DNA of 64,000 nucleotides from Limnoglobus roseus (lineage in GTDB: Bacteria; Planctomycetota; Planctomycetia; Gemmatales; Gemmataceae). Below, in pieces: positions 31,756 to 41,050 of this stretch. Position 1 is the stretch's first letter. The number at the start of each line of letters is the position of its first letter. Under the pieces are notes generated by a model. It had not been told where the DNA came from. It saw only the letters and a program-made list of their open reading frames with translations, and did not search any database. The stretch lies in the NCBI RefSeq assembly GCF_008254045.1, contig NZ_CP042425.1, forward strand, positions 744,001 through 808,000, given 5' to 3'. The translations under genes and the position numbers were made by a program.

Positions 31756-34233
31756 TCACCGCCCGTGCCGCACCACGATCCGCTCGCCGGTACGGAAGGC
31801 TTCGGCGGTCAGGCCGGTCGGGTTGCTGCGGAAGGTGATCGCACCGGCGGTGAAGGTGTCCCACACCGGCACGCCGGCGGCGTCGGCGGGGCGGATTGCG
31901 GGGTCGGCCCGATAACCGCGGCTCGCGACCACGAGGCCGGGCGAACTCCACCGCACGAGTTCCGGCGGGAGCGCACTGCGGCTGCCGTGGTGCGGGGCCA
32001 TCAGCACGTCGCACGCCGCCGGCGGCAGGCCGAGGAGCCGCTGCGCCCCGGACTTTTCCAGATCGCCGGTGAGCAGCATTGAGTGACGGTGGTATGTCAC
32101 TCGGAGGACGAGGCTGCGCTCGTTCTCCGTGCCGTCCGGCCCCTCGCGCGGCGGGTGGAGGACTTCGAACGCCACGTCGCCGGCCGTGAAGCGGTCGCCG
32201 GCCGACGCGACCCGCGTGGGGACGTGCCGCCGCTGCACCGCGTCCAGCACGTCGGCGACTTCGTGCGTCGGCTTCAGCGCGAAGCTCGGCGTCATGGTGA
32301 CTTGCCCGACCGGGAAACGGCGAAGTAACTCGCCAAGACCGTTGAAGTGGTCGAGGTCGGCGTGCGAGAGGAAGACTTCGTCCACGCGGCTGATGCCACG
32401 GTGCCAGAGGTACGGGGCGACGATTCGCCGCACCGCGTCCGGCCCGGCCATCGTGCCAACGTCGTAGAGCAGCACCCGGCCGTCCGGCGTTTCCATCACC
32501 GTACACCCGCCGTGGCCGACCGCCAGGAACGTGACGCGGAACTCGTCGCCATTTGTTCGCGGCAGCCCGATCAGGCCGAGGACCGACCACGCGAGCAGCG
32601 CGAACGCAATCCGCCGATCGGCGAGCAGCACGAACGCAGCGAGCAAGCCGTAGAACCCGACGACCCAGCCGAGGGCCGGCGTCGGCACGTAGACGCTGCC
32701 GCCGGGCAACTCGTCGGCGAACTTCACCAACTCGTCACACAGCGATAGGCACCACCCGGTGACGGAGGCCAGCGGCGGAATCGGCCCGACGATCAGCAGC
32801 AGGAAGCCCGCCAGCAGCGCGACGGCCGTGAGCAGCACCAGCGGCGGCCCGACCAGCACGCCGACGGGCGGCACGACGTTCTGCCGGAGCATGACGAGCG
32901 GCGCGTTCGTGAGCGTCAGCACCACCGTGATGCCGAAGGCGACGTACAGGATGCGGGCGAGGCCGCGCAGCACCTTCTCCGGCACGGATCGCGTCTCGGC
33001 CAGGATCAGTTCCGGCGGCGTCAGCGGCTTCGGGGCGAACCACCGCGTCGCGCCCCAGATGAGGACGAACACCGACACGAAGGAAAGTTGGCAGCCGCTC
33101 GTGAACGGGTCGGTCGGGTTCCACATCAAGACGACCAGCCACGCCAGGGCGAAGGTATTCGCGGTCAGCACCGGCCGCCGGAGTAGCAGGCCGCCGCACG
33201 CGGCCACGACCATCACGGCCGCCCGCGTGGCCGACGGCCGCAGGCCCGTGAGGACCGCGTACCCCACGACCAAGCCCATCACCAACAGCGTGCCGCGCCG
33301 CCGACGGACGCCATAAATCCGCAGCGACCACCAGACGAACCCGGCCAGGATGACGAGGTGCTGCCCGGAGATGGCGAGGACGTGAATGACGCCGGTCCGG
33401 GCGAACGCATCCCACTCGGTGCGGTCCATCGCCGAGCCGTCGCCGAGGAGCAGCGCCCGGGCCAAGGCCGCCTCCCGCGGCGGGAACGAGTCGTCGATGC
33501 GATTCGTGAAGAAGCTCTGCAACCGCGTGAGCACGGCGAACCGTCGGCCGCCTTCGTCGAGTCGCGTGACGGCGTCCTCGGCCTTCGCCACCCGCAGTTC
33601 ACCGCGGATGCGCTCGTCGAGCAGGTGCTCGGCATAAGCCCACTCGCCGGGGTTGCCCGGCGGCGACGGCCGCGAGAGTTGCCCCGTCACTTCAACTTCG
33701 TCGCCGACGCGGATCGCCTCGAACGCACCGCGGTCGGCGTGGCCGACGATTTGTTCTACGCTCAACCGCAACCGCCCGCTCGCCGGTTGCCAGACGTCCG
33801 ATTCGTCGCGAACTTCGGTGACGGCGAGAATCGTCACGGCCCGGTCCATCCGCCGCGTCGGGCCGAAGCCGTGGCCCGGCGTGCTGTGGTGAACGACCGG
33901 CGTTTCGTCAACGAGGCCGCGCACCCGCACGAGAACCGGGTGCGATTCGACCACCCGGCCGATGTCGTCCGGCGGGAAGCCGTGCCGGTAAGTGTGGTGA
34001 TGGGCCGCCGCCAGCCCCGCGATGCCCCCCCACAGGCAGAGCGTGGCAAACTCCGCGTTGCGGTTCCGCCCGACGAACCACCCGACTAACCCGGCGACCG
34101 CGACGACGAGTTCCGTGGGCAGACTGATTCCGGCGTACCGATCCGCGATCAGCCCGAAACTCGCCGCGAGCGCGACCGGCACGAGCGGCCCGCGGACGAA
34201 CTCGTGCCACGGCGGTGGTGGGACGGGTGTCAT
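31756..34233 (-). CDS. comEC: ComEC/Rec2 DNA uptake channel protein
   Basis: 825 residues from the ATG at 34233, which overlaps the TGA of the previous gene (ATGA). N-terminal DUF4131-type region (about 15-220), competence domain with ARALLLGDGSAMDRTEWDAF and VLAISGQHLVIL (about 255-300) and further spans to about 560, then a metallo-beta-lactamase domain with RVTFLAVGHGGCTVMETPDG and the metal motif SHADLDHFNG. ComEC carries single-stranded DNA across the inner membrane in transformation, and the C-terminal domain may degrade the other strand. No other competence genes are in the window. Confidence 0.92.
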   Translation of the reverse strand: MTPVPPPPWHEFVRGPLVPVALAASFGLIADRYAGISLPTELVVAVAGLVGWFVGRNRNAEFATLCLWGGIAGLAAAHHHTYRHGFPPDDIGRVVESHPVLVRVRGLVDETPVVHHSTPGHGFGPTRRMDRAVTILAVTEVRDESDVWQPASGRLRLSVEQIVGHADRGAFEAIRVGDEVEVTGQLSRPSPPGNPGEWAYAEHLLDERIRGELRVAKAEDAVTRLDEGGRRFAVLTRLQSFFTNRIDDSFPPREAALARALLLGDGSAMDRTEWDAFARTGVIHVLAISGQHLVILAGFVWWSLRIYGVRRRRGTLLVMGLVVGYAVLTGLRPSATRAAVMVVAACGGLLLRRPVLTANTFALAWLVVLMWNPTDPFTSGCQLSFVSVFVLIWGATRWFAPKPLTPPELILAETRSVPEKVLRGLARILYVAFGITVVLTLTNAPLVMLRQNVVPPVGVLVGPPLVLLTAVALLAGFLLLIVGPIPPLASVTGWCLSLCDELVKFADELPGGSVYVPTPALGWVVGFYGLLAAFVLLADRRIAFALLAWSVLGLIGLPRTNGDEFRVTFLAVGHGGCTVMETPDGRVLLYDVGTMAGPDAVRRIVAPYLWHRGISRVDEVFLSHADLDHFNGLGELLRRFPVGQVTMTPSFALKPTHEVADVLDAVQRRHVPTRVASAGDRFTAGDVAFEVLHPPREGPDGTENERSLVLRVTYHRHSMLLTGDLEKSGAQRLLGLPPAACDVLMAPHHGSRSALPPELVRWSSPGLVVASRGYRADPAIRPADAAGVPVWDTFTAGAITFRSNPTGLTAEAFRTGERIVVRHGR

Positions 34234-35147
34234 GCTTGCCACCCTGGCAACTGCCGCCGGAGGACGGTCGCGACCCAGGCCAGTTCTTCGACCTGTTCGT
34301 ACCCGAACACCTTCACCGACACCAGCGGCGTGACGGATCCGTCGACCAAGTGGACCGACAGGGTGACGCACACGTTCAAGTCTCCGACGCCGGCCGTCCC
34401 CGATTCCGTCGTGAGCGACGCCGACACATTCCGCACGGCCGCCAGCGGCCACCGCCACACGTCCCGGCGGCCGAGCCGAGCCGACTCGCAGACCAGGTCC
34501 AACAACGACACGGTGAGGGTGACGGTGTGCCCGGTGACGACCCGCGACCACGGAAAACGGAAGAGCGGCGGCACGGTCGTGGCGTAGCGGCAGCGGTAGG
34601 GCGGCTTCTCCTGGGAAGGCAACTCGCCCCAGCGGACCGCCACGATCGTCAGCGGCACGCCCAACCGCGGCACCAGCCACTCGGCCGCCGCACGCACGGT
34701 GGCCAGGTCTTCGTTCTCGGTCAAGCGGACCCGTTCGCCGGTCTTCAACTCGCACGCCAAGTGGTGCGGGAGGCCGGGGTTCGTGTACGGCACGGGCGCA
34801 TAGAAGTCGAATCGTACGACCGCACCGATGTCGGTCCGAGACAGTGTGCGATCCTGCCCTGGCAGGAAACTCGGCAGGTGGCGGGTGAGTCCGTCGGGCG
34901 TCACCGTCAGGGTCGGTCGGTCACGGAGGTAGTCGATGACGGAATACGCGACGAGGGCATAGCCGAGCGACGCGACGACCAGGACGCCGTCGATCCAGAA
35001 GCTCTCGCGGTTCGCCACCCACCAGCAAGCCACGAGGGGCAATAGCAGGGCGAATAGGCCCGGCACGGCGGCGCACCCCACGACAGTCGTCTTGAGCGAC
35101 CGCCGCATCGCGAACGATTGCCCGACTTCGGAACCCGATTCGATCAT
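34230..35147 (-). CDS. Unknown membrane protein, two spans
   Basis: 305 residues from the ATG at 35147 (upstream ATGs at 35204 and a later one at 35108 are possible; no strong ribosome-binding site at any). Two hydrophobic helices near the start (about 23-42 and 51-67) are followed by a soluble part with TLTVTPDGLTRHLPSFLPGQ and ERVRLTENEDLATVRAAAEW. The pattern resembles small membrane proteins with a PH-like domain, but I cannot assign a family. First gene of the operon with comEC, with which it shares an ATGA junction. Confidence 0.65.
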   Translation of the reverse strand: MIESGSEVGQSFAMRRSLKTTVVGCAAVPGLFALLLPLVACWWVANRESFWIDGVLVVASLGYALVAYSVIDYLRDRPTLTVTPDGLTRHLPSFLPGQDRTLSRTDIGAVVRFDFYAPVPYTNPGLPHHLACELKTGERVRLTENEDLATVRAAAEWLVPRLGVPLTIVAVRWGELPSQEKPPYRCRYATTVPPLFRFPWSRVVTGHTVTLTVSLLDLVCESARLGRRDVWRWPLAAVRNVSASLTTESGTAGVGDLNVCVTLSVHLVDGSVTPLVSVKVFGYEQVEELAWVATVLRRQLPGWQA

Positions 35148-35245
35148 GACATGACCGCCCCGCGGCGTAATTCGGCATTTCGGGTGCATGATACGAGCTG
35201 GCAAGCGAACTTGGCATGCGGGCGAAATTGGAGTATCAGATCGGC

Positions 35246-35836
35246 ATGGCCAAGCTCTACTTCTACTACTCGACGATGAACGCCGGGAAGTCCACGGCGT
35301 TGCTCCAGGCGGCGTACAACTACACCGAGCGCGGCATGAGGCCGATGCTGTTCACCGCCCTCCTCGACGAGCGGGCGATGGGCCGCATTGCCTCGCGCAT
35401 CGGCATCGACGCGGAAGCCGGCCGGTTCGGGCCGGACACCGATTTCTGGGCGACCTGCCCGCCGGCGAAGCCGCACTGCGTGCTGATCGACGAGGCCCAA
35501 TTTCTCACGAAGGAACAGGTCCGACAGTTGGCCCGCGTCGTGGACGAGTTGAACGTCCCGGTGATGTGCTACGGCCTGCGGACCGACTTCCGCGGAGAAC
35601 TCTTCCCCGGCAGCGCCGCCCTGCTGGCGTGGGCGGATACGCTGTCGGAGTTGAAGACGATCTGCTGGTGCGGCCGGAAGGCAACGATGGTCGTCCGCGT
35701 CTCGCCCGACGGCCGCGTCGAGCGAGAGGGGCATCAGGTCGAAATCGGCGGCAACGAGCGGTACGTCTCGTTGTGCCGCCGACACTTCTCCGAGTCGATC
35801 CGGACCGGCGTCTGTTGCGGCTCACACCCCCAATAG
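35246..35836 (+). CDS. tdk: Thymidine kinase
   Basis: 196 residues from the ATG at 35246 (MAKLYFYY is the usual start; an ATG at 35216 is in frame but less likely). P-loop STMNAGKST at 9-17, DEAQ at 82-85, lasso-region [11 protein letters not shown] and zinc ligands Cys140, Cys142, Cys177 and His180. Type II thymidine kinase phosphorylates thymidine to dTMP in the salvage pathway. The zinc set is CxC...CxxH instead of the more common CxxC...CxxC/H. Transcribed divergently from the comEC operon and convergent with the next gene. Confidence 0.93.
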   Translation: MAKLYFYYSTMNAGKSTALLQAAYNYTERGMRPMLFTALLDERAMGRIASRIGIDAEAGRFGPDTDFWATCPPAKPHCVLIDEAQFLTKEQVRQLARVVDELNVPVMCYGLRTDFRGELFPGSAALLAWADTLSELKTICWCGRKATMVVRVSPDGRVEREGHQVEIGGNERYVSLCRRHFSESIRTGVCCGSHPQ

Positions 35837-37402
35837 GCGGCGCGATTCCTCGTAGCCCGGTGCGCGGCCTTCCTTGCGGTCGGACTGGCTGAAGCCGTAA
35901 GCGCTGGCGGACACGCGGGCCAGGGCGACGAGTTGCCGCCAGCGGAAGGCCGGGCGGGTCGTGGCGAACTCCTCGGACACCGTGCGGTAAAACTTCTCGG
36001 CGTGCAGGCGGCCGTCCTCGCTGATCGCGTACCGCAGTAGCGCATCGAACATCGGCCGGGATTCGTGCCCGCCCGCCCCGTAGGCGTGGACCACGGCACA
36101 CGCCCGAAGCTGGTCGTTCTCGCGGATCGCGCCGTCGAGTTCCTTCAGCAGATCAGCCGGCTCCTTCGACTTAATCGCCGCCAGTTGCTCGGCGTGCGGG
36201 TAGGCTTCGGCTTCCATCCCCGGCGGCGTGCGACTGCCGGCCCACGTCGAACTGTCGGCGACGTTCATGGCCGCGAGGATCAGGCCGGCGGCCCGGTTGC
36301 GGGGGCTGCCGACGCGGGCCACGTTCCGCCAGGCGTTCGTCGCGTCGGAGGCGTGGACGCCGGGGGAATCGCCGTGCGTGCGGCGGCCGTAGTTGCCGTC
36401 CCACTTCTCGACCTGGCGAAGCACCAACTGGTTCGACGCCATCGAAACGGCCTCGCCGACTTGCTCCGGCGAGAAGCCTTCGGCCAGGGCCGCTGCCACC
36501 GCCCCGCCGGCTTGTTCGGGCTTCGAGGTGTAGATCGTGGCCGCCAGTTTCTCGACCCAGGTGTCGTCGCCGGCGCGGGTGCCCTTCGGCCCACCCATCA
36601 GCTTGTGTTGGTCGAGCAACTTCGGCAGGACGGCCCGAGCTTCCGCGATCTCCTGCGGCTTCCGACGGTTCTCCGCGCACCGCTTCGCACACTGGTGGAC
36701 CGACTGCCGCAACAGCGTGAGGGCGTGGTCGCGGCCGACGAGGTCCAGCATCGCCCACGCCCGCCACGGCAGGACGGCGGTGTGGACGTCGTGGTTGTCC
36801 TCGACGCCGAGGATCGCGGCGTTGAGCATGTCGTCCGGCGACTGTCGGCCGAGTGCCGCCAGGGCTTGCTCGGCCTTCACCGCGTTTCCGCGATCGACGG
36901 CCGCGCGCACGCTCTCCGCGGTCGGCTTCTCCGTCGCTTCGCTCGGCGGGAGCGGTTTCAGAACCTCCTTCGTTCGCCCGCCGGCCTTCTCGGTGTAGTG
37001 GGCGTTGCGGTAGAGCACCTTCCAGATCGGCAACGCCTGTTCGGCCTTCGGAAGTTCCTGGGCCATGTGGTAGGCGGGGGCGAGGGCCATGAAGACGTGG
37101 AAGCCGAAGTAGTCCTCGCCGCCGAAGGTGCGGGCGTTCGCCAGGGCGGCGGCCGCGGTCAGTTCGCGAAGGCTCAGACCGGCCTTCTGCTTGGACGCCA
37201 GGAGGGGCAACAGTTTCCCGGCCGGCGTTTCTTGCAACAGGGCCGCGAGCGGTTCGAGTTCGCCGAAGTGCAGGGCCTTCGGTTCCTCGTCGGCCCGGGC
37301 GGTCGCGAGGCCGAGGTCGGCGGCGAGGGCGGGGCCGACGCCGGCGAGGAGCATTCCGCGGCCAACGTCTTCGAGGAAGGTACGGCGGTGGGAGAGGGAC
37401 AT
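35822..37402 (-). CDS. Tat-type exported protein of unknown function
   Basis: 526 residues from the ATG at 37402, which has GGAG eight bases upstream. The N-terminus [20 protein letters not shown] followed by [17 protein letters not shown] is a twin-arginine signal with an ARA-type cleavage site near residue 38. The mature protein is helical and has no domain I recognise; [20 protein letters not shown] and [20 protein letters not shown] are striking His/Trp-containing segments. The Tat signal suggests folding, and possibly cofactor loading, before export. The gene overlaps the end of tdk by about 15 bases on the opposite strand. Confidence 0.7.
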   Translation of the reverse strand: MSLSHRRTFLEDVGRGMLLAGVGPALAADLGLATARADEEPKALHFGELEPLAALLQETPAGKLLPLLASKQKAGLSLRELTAAAALANARTFGGEDYFGFHVFMALAPAYHMAQELPKAEQALPIWKVLYRNAHYTEKAGGRTKEVLKPLPPSEATEKPTAESVRAAVDRGNAVKAEQALAALGRQSPDDMLNAAILGVEDNHDVHTAVLPWRAWAMLDLVGRDHALTLLRQSVHQCAKRCAENRRKPQEIAEARAVLPKLLDQHKLMGGPKGTRAGDDTWVEKLAATIYTSKPEQAGGAVAAALAEGFSPEQVGEAVSMASNQLVLRQVEKWDGNYGRRTHGDSPGVHASDATNAWRNVARVGSPRNRAAGLILAAMNVADSSTWAGSRTPPGMEAEAYPHAEQLAAIKSKEPADLLKELDGAIRENDQLRACAVVHAYGAGGHESRPMFDALLRYAISEDGRLHAEKFYRTVSEEFATTRPAFRWRQLVALARVSASAYGFSQSDRKEGRAPGYEESRRLLGV

Positions 37403-37521
37403 CGGGTTCTCCGATTTCGAGAAGTGAGGGGAGGGGAGAGACGGCCGCCCCATCGTACCGCGCGGGGGCGGCCGGTCATCGCGAAAAATGGGTCGGAAGT
37501 GAAGCGTGCGATGCGGGAGAG

Positions 37522-38031
37522 TTACGCCTTCTTCTCGCGGACTTTGTCGAGCAGCGCTTCCTTCACTCGCGGGGGGAGGAACTTCGTCAGGTCGCCGCCG
37601 AGGAACGCGATTTGCCGCAGGAGGGAACTGCTGACGTGCGAGAAGTCTTCCTTCGCCATGAGGAAGACCGTTTCCAGTTCCGGGTCGAGGTTTGAGTTCA
37701 TCAGTGACATCGTGAACTCGTACTCCATGTCGGAGAGCGTCCGCAGGCCGCGGAGCATGATCCGCGAGCCGAGTTGCCGGACGAACCGCACGGCCAGCCC
37801 CTCGAACTTGTGGATTTCGACGTTCGGCAGGTCGGCGCACACGTCGTGCAGCAGCTCGACGCGCTCGTCGAGGGTGAAGAGGGTTTGCTTGTCCGGGTTG
37901 ATGCCGACGCCGACGATGAGCGTGTCGAACAACTTGCTGCCGCGGCTGATGGCGTCGTAGTGGCCGAGGTGGACGGGGTCGAACGTGCCGGTGTACACGG
38001 CGACGCGCGGGTTCAAAGCTGACGACGGCAT
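37522..38031 (-). CDS. coaD: Phosphopantetheine adenylyltransferase
   Basis: 169 residues. AVYTGTFDPVHLGHYDAISR holds the (H/T)xGH nucleotidyltransferase motif (His21 and His24). GSRIMLRGLRTLSDMEYEF and HVSSSLLRQIAFLGGDLTKF are the other CoaD signatures. The enzyme makes dephospho-CoA from 4'-phosphopantetheine and ATP, the fourth step of CoA synthesis. It lies 119 bases upstream of the Tat-exported protein on the same strand and is divergent from the site-2 protease gene. Confidence 0.95.
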   Translation of the reverse strand: MPSSALNPRVAVYTGTFDPVHLGHYDAISRGSKLFDTLIVGVGINPDKQTLFTLDERVELLHDVCADLPNVEIHKFEGLAVRFVRQLGSRIMLRGLRTLSDMEYEFTMSLMNSNLDPELETVFLMAKEDFSHVSSSLLRQIAFLGGDLTKFLPPRVKEALLDKVREKKA

Positions 38032-38139
38032 GCGGCACCTCCACTTCGGACGCTCGGTCTTCCGCTATGATTGTGGGAGCGGCCGACCGTGCCAACGGGG
38101 ATTCCGGCCGCACACCCCGAATTCCGCGAGACGTAGCCC

Positions 38140-38919
38140 TTGTTATTCAACCAGCAGCGCACCCCGTTCGACCTCCGCTTCCGCCTCGGGCCGTTTCCGG
38201 TGACGGTGAACCCGCTGTTTTGGCTGGGCATGGCCCTCCTCGGCCAGTCGGCGTTCCAGGCCGGCTTCGAGATCGGCCTGCTCTGGATCGCGTGCGGGTT
38301 CATCTCGATCCTCTGGCACGAACTCGGCCACGCGGTGACGATGCGGCACTACGGCTCGCCGGCGCGAATCGAACTGTTCGCCTTCGGCGGCCTGGCGATC
38401 CCCGCGTACCAACAACCCTCGGCGGTCCGGCGACTCCTCATCGCCGCCGCCGGACCGCTCGCGGGCTTCCTGCTGTTGGGTTTGGTGTGGGGCAGCGATC
38501 AACTAATCGCGTGGGCCGATCAAAACCCGTACCTCGGCGTGCTGTACACGTTCCTGTTCCTCATCAACCTGATCTGGTCGCTGTTCAACCTGCTGCCGAT
38601 CTGGCCGCTGGACGGTAGCCACATCTTGCGCGAAGGGCTGGTGCTCGGCCGCGAACGACAGCCGGACCTGCGGACGCAGCAAGTCTCCCTTGGCGTCGCG
38701 GGATTCCTGGGGGTCGTCGGCCTGATCGTGAACTTCGGCCCGCCGGACCTGCGACGGCAGATTTTTACCGAGTGGCCGTCGTGGTTCCGGTGGGTGATCC
38801 CCGGCGTGATGATGACGATCTTCCTGTTCCTGTTCGCGTACCAGAGTTACGAGATGATGAAGCAACTCCGCCGGCCGCGAATCTACGACGAGGACCGCCT
38901 GCCGTGGGAGCGGCGGTAA
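38140..38919 (+). CDS. M50 site-2-protease-family membrane protein
   Basis: 259 residues starting at a TTG at 38140; a stop lies two codons upstream and no ATG or GTG is placed better, so TTG is forced unless the protein begins at a later internal Met. HELGH at 60-64 and NLLPIWPLDG at 150-159 give the zinc site (two His plus Asp) of intramembrane metalloproteases. About six spans. Such proteases cut membrane substrates such as anti-sigma factors; no such pair is adjacent. Its DUF-like C-terminus ends in a charged tail (RRPRIYDEDRLPWERR). Confidence 0.85.
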   Translation: MLFNQQRTPFDLRFRLGPFPVTVNPLFWLGMALLGQSAFQAGFEIGLLWIACGFISILWHELGHAVTMRHYGSPARIELFAFGGLAIPAYQQPSAVRRLLIAAAGPLAGFLLLGLVWGSDQLIAWADQNPYLGVLYTFLFLINLIWSLFNLLPIWPLDGSHILREGLVLGRERQPDLRTQQVSLGVAGFLGVVGLIVNFGPPDLRRQIFTEWPSWFRWVIPGVMMTIFLFLFAYQSYEMMKQLRRPRIYDEDRLPWERR

Positions 38920-38921
38920 GC

Positions 38922-39392
38922 TCAAATCCCCAGAGCCTTCCGCTTCTCGGCGATGAACGGCAGGTGGGTGTTGATGTGCCGAATGGCCATCTGGATCACG
39001 CTCTCCAGCGTCACCGGGCCTTTGACGACGTGTTCGCCGGTGCGGGCGAGTTGCTCCGGCGTCAGCTTCTCGATGATGCGGGCCGTCGAGGCGCGGGTCG
39101 CGTCGACCACGGCCAACTCCTCGGCCAAATCGCGGGCATCGTAGTGCAGGGCCTTGGCGAAGAGGTTCTCGTCGGCGGGCAGAACCTTCGCATCATCGGT
39201 CGCGAGGATGCGCTTCATCCGTTCGACCAAGATCGGCTCGAAGTCGGCGAGGTGGGCCACGACTTCCAGCGTGCTCCACTTGCCGGGCACCGGGCGGGCG
39301 GTGACTTGCTCGCGGGTCATCCCGGCGACGGCCGCCCGCAAGTCGGCGGCCCCTTGGCGGTACTGAGCGGCGTATTCGGCGGCGGTCGGCAT
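38922..39392 (-). CDS. DinB-family protein
   Basis: 156 residues, four-helix bundle of the DinB/YfiT superfamily. GKWSTLEVVAHLADFEPILV carries the first metal-binding His47; AIRHINTHLPFIAEKRK carries His139 and His143. This is the expected three-His site. Members act as thiol transferases or have unknown enzymatic roles. Its stop is two bases from that of the convergent site-2-protease gene, and 30 bases separate it from the upstream GTPase gene on the same strand. Confidence 0.87.
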   Translation of the reverse strand: MPTAAEYAAQYRQGAADLRAAVAGMTREQVTARPVPGKWSTLEVVAHLADFEPILVERMKRILATDDAKVLPADENLFAKALHYDARDLAEELAVVDATRASTARIIEKLTPEQLARTGEHVVKGPVTLESVIQMAIRHINTHLPFIAEKRKALGI

Positions 39393-39422
39393 GGTCAGTC
39401 TCCAATGAGGGAAGGTTTCGTT

Positions 39423-40949
39423 CTATCGCTTCGCGCTCTCCCAGAGAGCGCGCAACGCCACGCGGCCGGCGCTCAGCACCTGATCGACAGTCTTGCGGGC
39501 GGCCCCGGCCCTCGATTCCGTGTGGAAGAGTTTCAACAGGGCGGTGCCGTGGGCGTCGTCCATCGCGGCGGCCATCAGTTCTGTCAGGCCGTCCTGCACG
39601 TTCCACTCCTTGCCGGTCGCGATGCACACCGGCACGATCACCTTCAGCCGCTCGCCGAGTTGTTCGCGGGCAGAATCGGCGGCCTCCCGCATCTGCACTT
39701 CTTTCGTGCGGGTGCCGGCCTGCCAGTCGTAGGGCGGCTTCCACTCCATCATCGGTGAGAGCAAATCAACGTGCGTGAGGACGCCAAGCATGTTCGGGAG
39801 TTTCAGGTGCGGCTTGCTCGCGAACGCGGCGGTCAGTTTCTGCATCATGTCCGCGTCGGACTGCCGGGCGGCGTTGCGGGCTTGCGTGACGAACAGCACC
39901 AAGTCGGCCCCCGCCGCGGCTTCGACCGCCCCGGCGACTTCCGCCTCCGTTGGACCGGCGAGGCCGTAACCGGCGGTGTCCACGATCGTCACCGGCGGTT
40001 GGTCGGGCAGCTTCAGGTCGTACCGGGTTGCGCCCACCGTCGTCGGCACGATGTCGGTCGCAGCCTTGTGCTCGCCGAGGAGCGCGTTCACGAGGCTCGA
40101 CTTGCCGGCCTTCACCTGCCCGATGACCGCCACCGTTAGCGACGGGGCGGCCATTCGGCCGGGTTCGTCGGCGTCGGCTTGGGCCGTCTCCATGATCTCG
40201 CGGTACTTGGCCGCGCCGACGCGGAGGCGGCCGCTGTTCAGTTCGATGAGGTGCTTGCCGAGTTGGTGGATGAACGCCGTGTGAAACCAGAGCATCACGT
40301 TCTGCTGGGCTTCCTTAAACACCGCCCCGCTGGCCCGCGACGCGAGGTACTGCATTCCGGTGGACACGGGGTTGAGGACGGCCCGGGCCAGCCACGAAAT
40401 GTTGAGCGCCTTCTGCCCCCAGTCGATGACCTTGCGGCTCTGCTTCCAGTGGTTGACCGTGAGGAGGTGGCTACCGGGGACGTAGGTGTTCACCTTCGTC
40501 GTCAGGTCGTGGGCCACGAGTTCCGCACAGGTGAGGATTTCCGGTAGCGTCAGGTGGCCGAACGGGTCGGCCGCACCGGGGTTGTAGACTTGTGCGATCT
40601 CCAACGACAGGGCGATGGCGATGTCCGAGTACCGCTTCGGGTCGGCCATCTCGTCGGCGGTTATTCGCGTGACCTCGCCGGCCTTCTTCTCGACCAGCTT
40701 CCACGCTTCCGCGTCACGGTCGGTCCAGATCTCCGGTGGGGAATCGACGCCGGTGTTCGGGAGAATGTTCCTGCGGCGGCGGGTCCAGTACCAGCCGAGG
40801 CCGTAGGCCGCCGCGAGGCACGCGGCCATCGGCCACCAGACGATGAACGTCCACCCGGTAATCCACAGGTGGTACGACCCGGCCCCCATGAGGAACACGA
40901 ACGGGGCGAACACGAGAACCGCGAGGACGATGATCCGTGTGCGTGTCAT
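39423..40949 (-). CDS. Membrane-anchored Era-like GTPase
   Basis: 508 residues from the ATG at 40949. Two N-terminal helices (about 5-25 and 30-54), a linker helical domain, and a GTPase domain with G1 GQVKAGKSS (277-285), G2 Thr in PTTVGAT, G3 DTAGYG (324-329) and G4 THVD (392-395, in place of NKxD). This is the dynamin/YcjF/YihA-like group of membrane-associated bacterial GTPases. The THxD variant of G4 is known in such families. Specific function unknown. Divergent from the ECF sigma gene with 101 bases between starts. Confidence 0.85.
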   Translation of the reverse strand: MTRTRIIVLAVLVFAPFVFLMGAGSYHLWITGWTFIVWWPMAACLAAAYGLGWYWTRRRRNILPNTGVDSPPEIWTDRDAEAWKLVEKKAGEVTRITADEMADPKRYSDIAIALSLEIAQVYNPGAADPFGHLTLPEILTCAELVAHDLTTKVNTYVPGSHLLTVNHWKQSRKVIDWGQKALNISWLARAVLNPVSTGMQYLASRASGAVFKEAQQNVMLWFHTAFIHQLGKHLIELNSGRLRVGAAKYREIMETAQADADEPGRMAAPSLTVAVIGQVKAGKSSLVNALLGEHKAATDIVPTTVGATRYDLKLPDQPPVTIVDTAGYGLAGPTEAEVAGAVEAAAGADLVLFVTQARNAARQSDADMMQKLTAAFASKPHLKLPNMLGVLTHVDLLSPMMEWKPPYDWQAGTRTKEVQMREAADSAREQLGERLKVIVPVCIATGKEWNVQDGLTELMAAAMDDAHGTALLKLFHTESRAGAARKTVDQVLSAGRVALRALWESAKR

Positions 40950-41050
40950 GCCAAGATTGTAGGCGGCCACTCGCAACTCTCATCGCTTCTTCCCTGTCAC
41001 ATTCCGCCGCGGTCGGGCACTATAGGGTAAACGCCCTCCCGAGGCTGTGC

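Noticed and set aside
34234-34755. 174-residue N-terminal extension of ComEC
   Set aside because: It is low-complexity Arg/Gly/Ala sequence inside the neighbouring gene; the ATG at 34233 with an ATGA overlap fits the family.
35822-35836. Frameshift between thymidine kinase and the next gene
   Set aside because: The two are on opposite strands and simply overlap at their 3' ends by about 15 bases.
38140-38142. Possible frameshift or missing start in the M50 gene
   Set aside because: A TTG lies directly after an in-frame stop and the full M50 fold follows without interruption; a TTG start is the simpler explanation.
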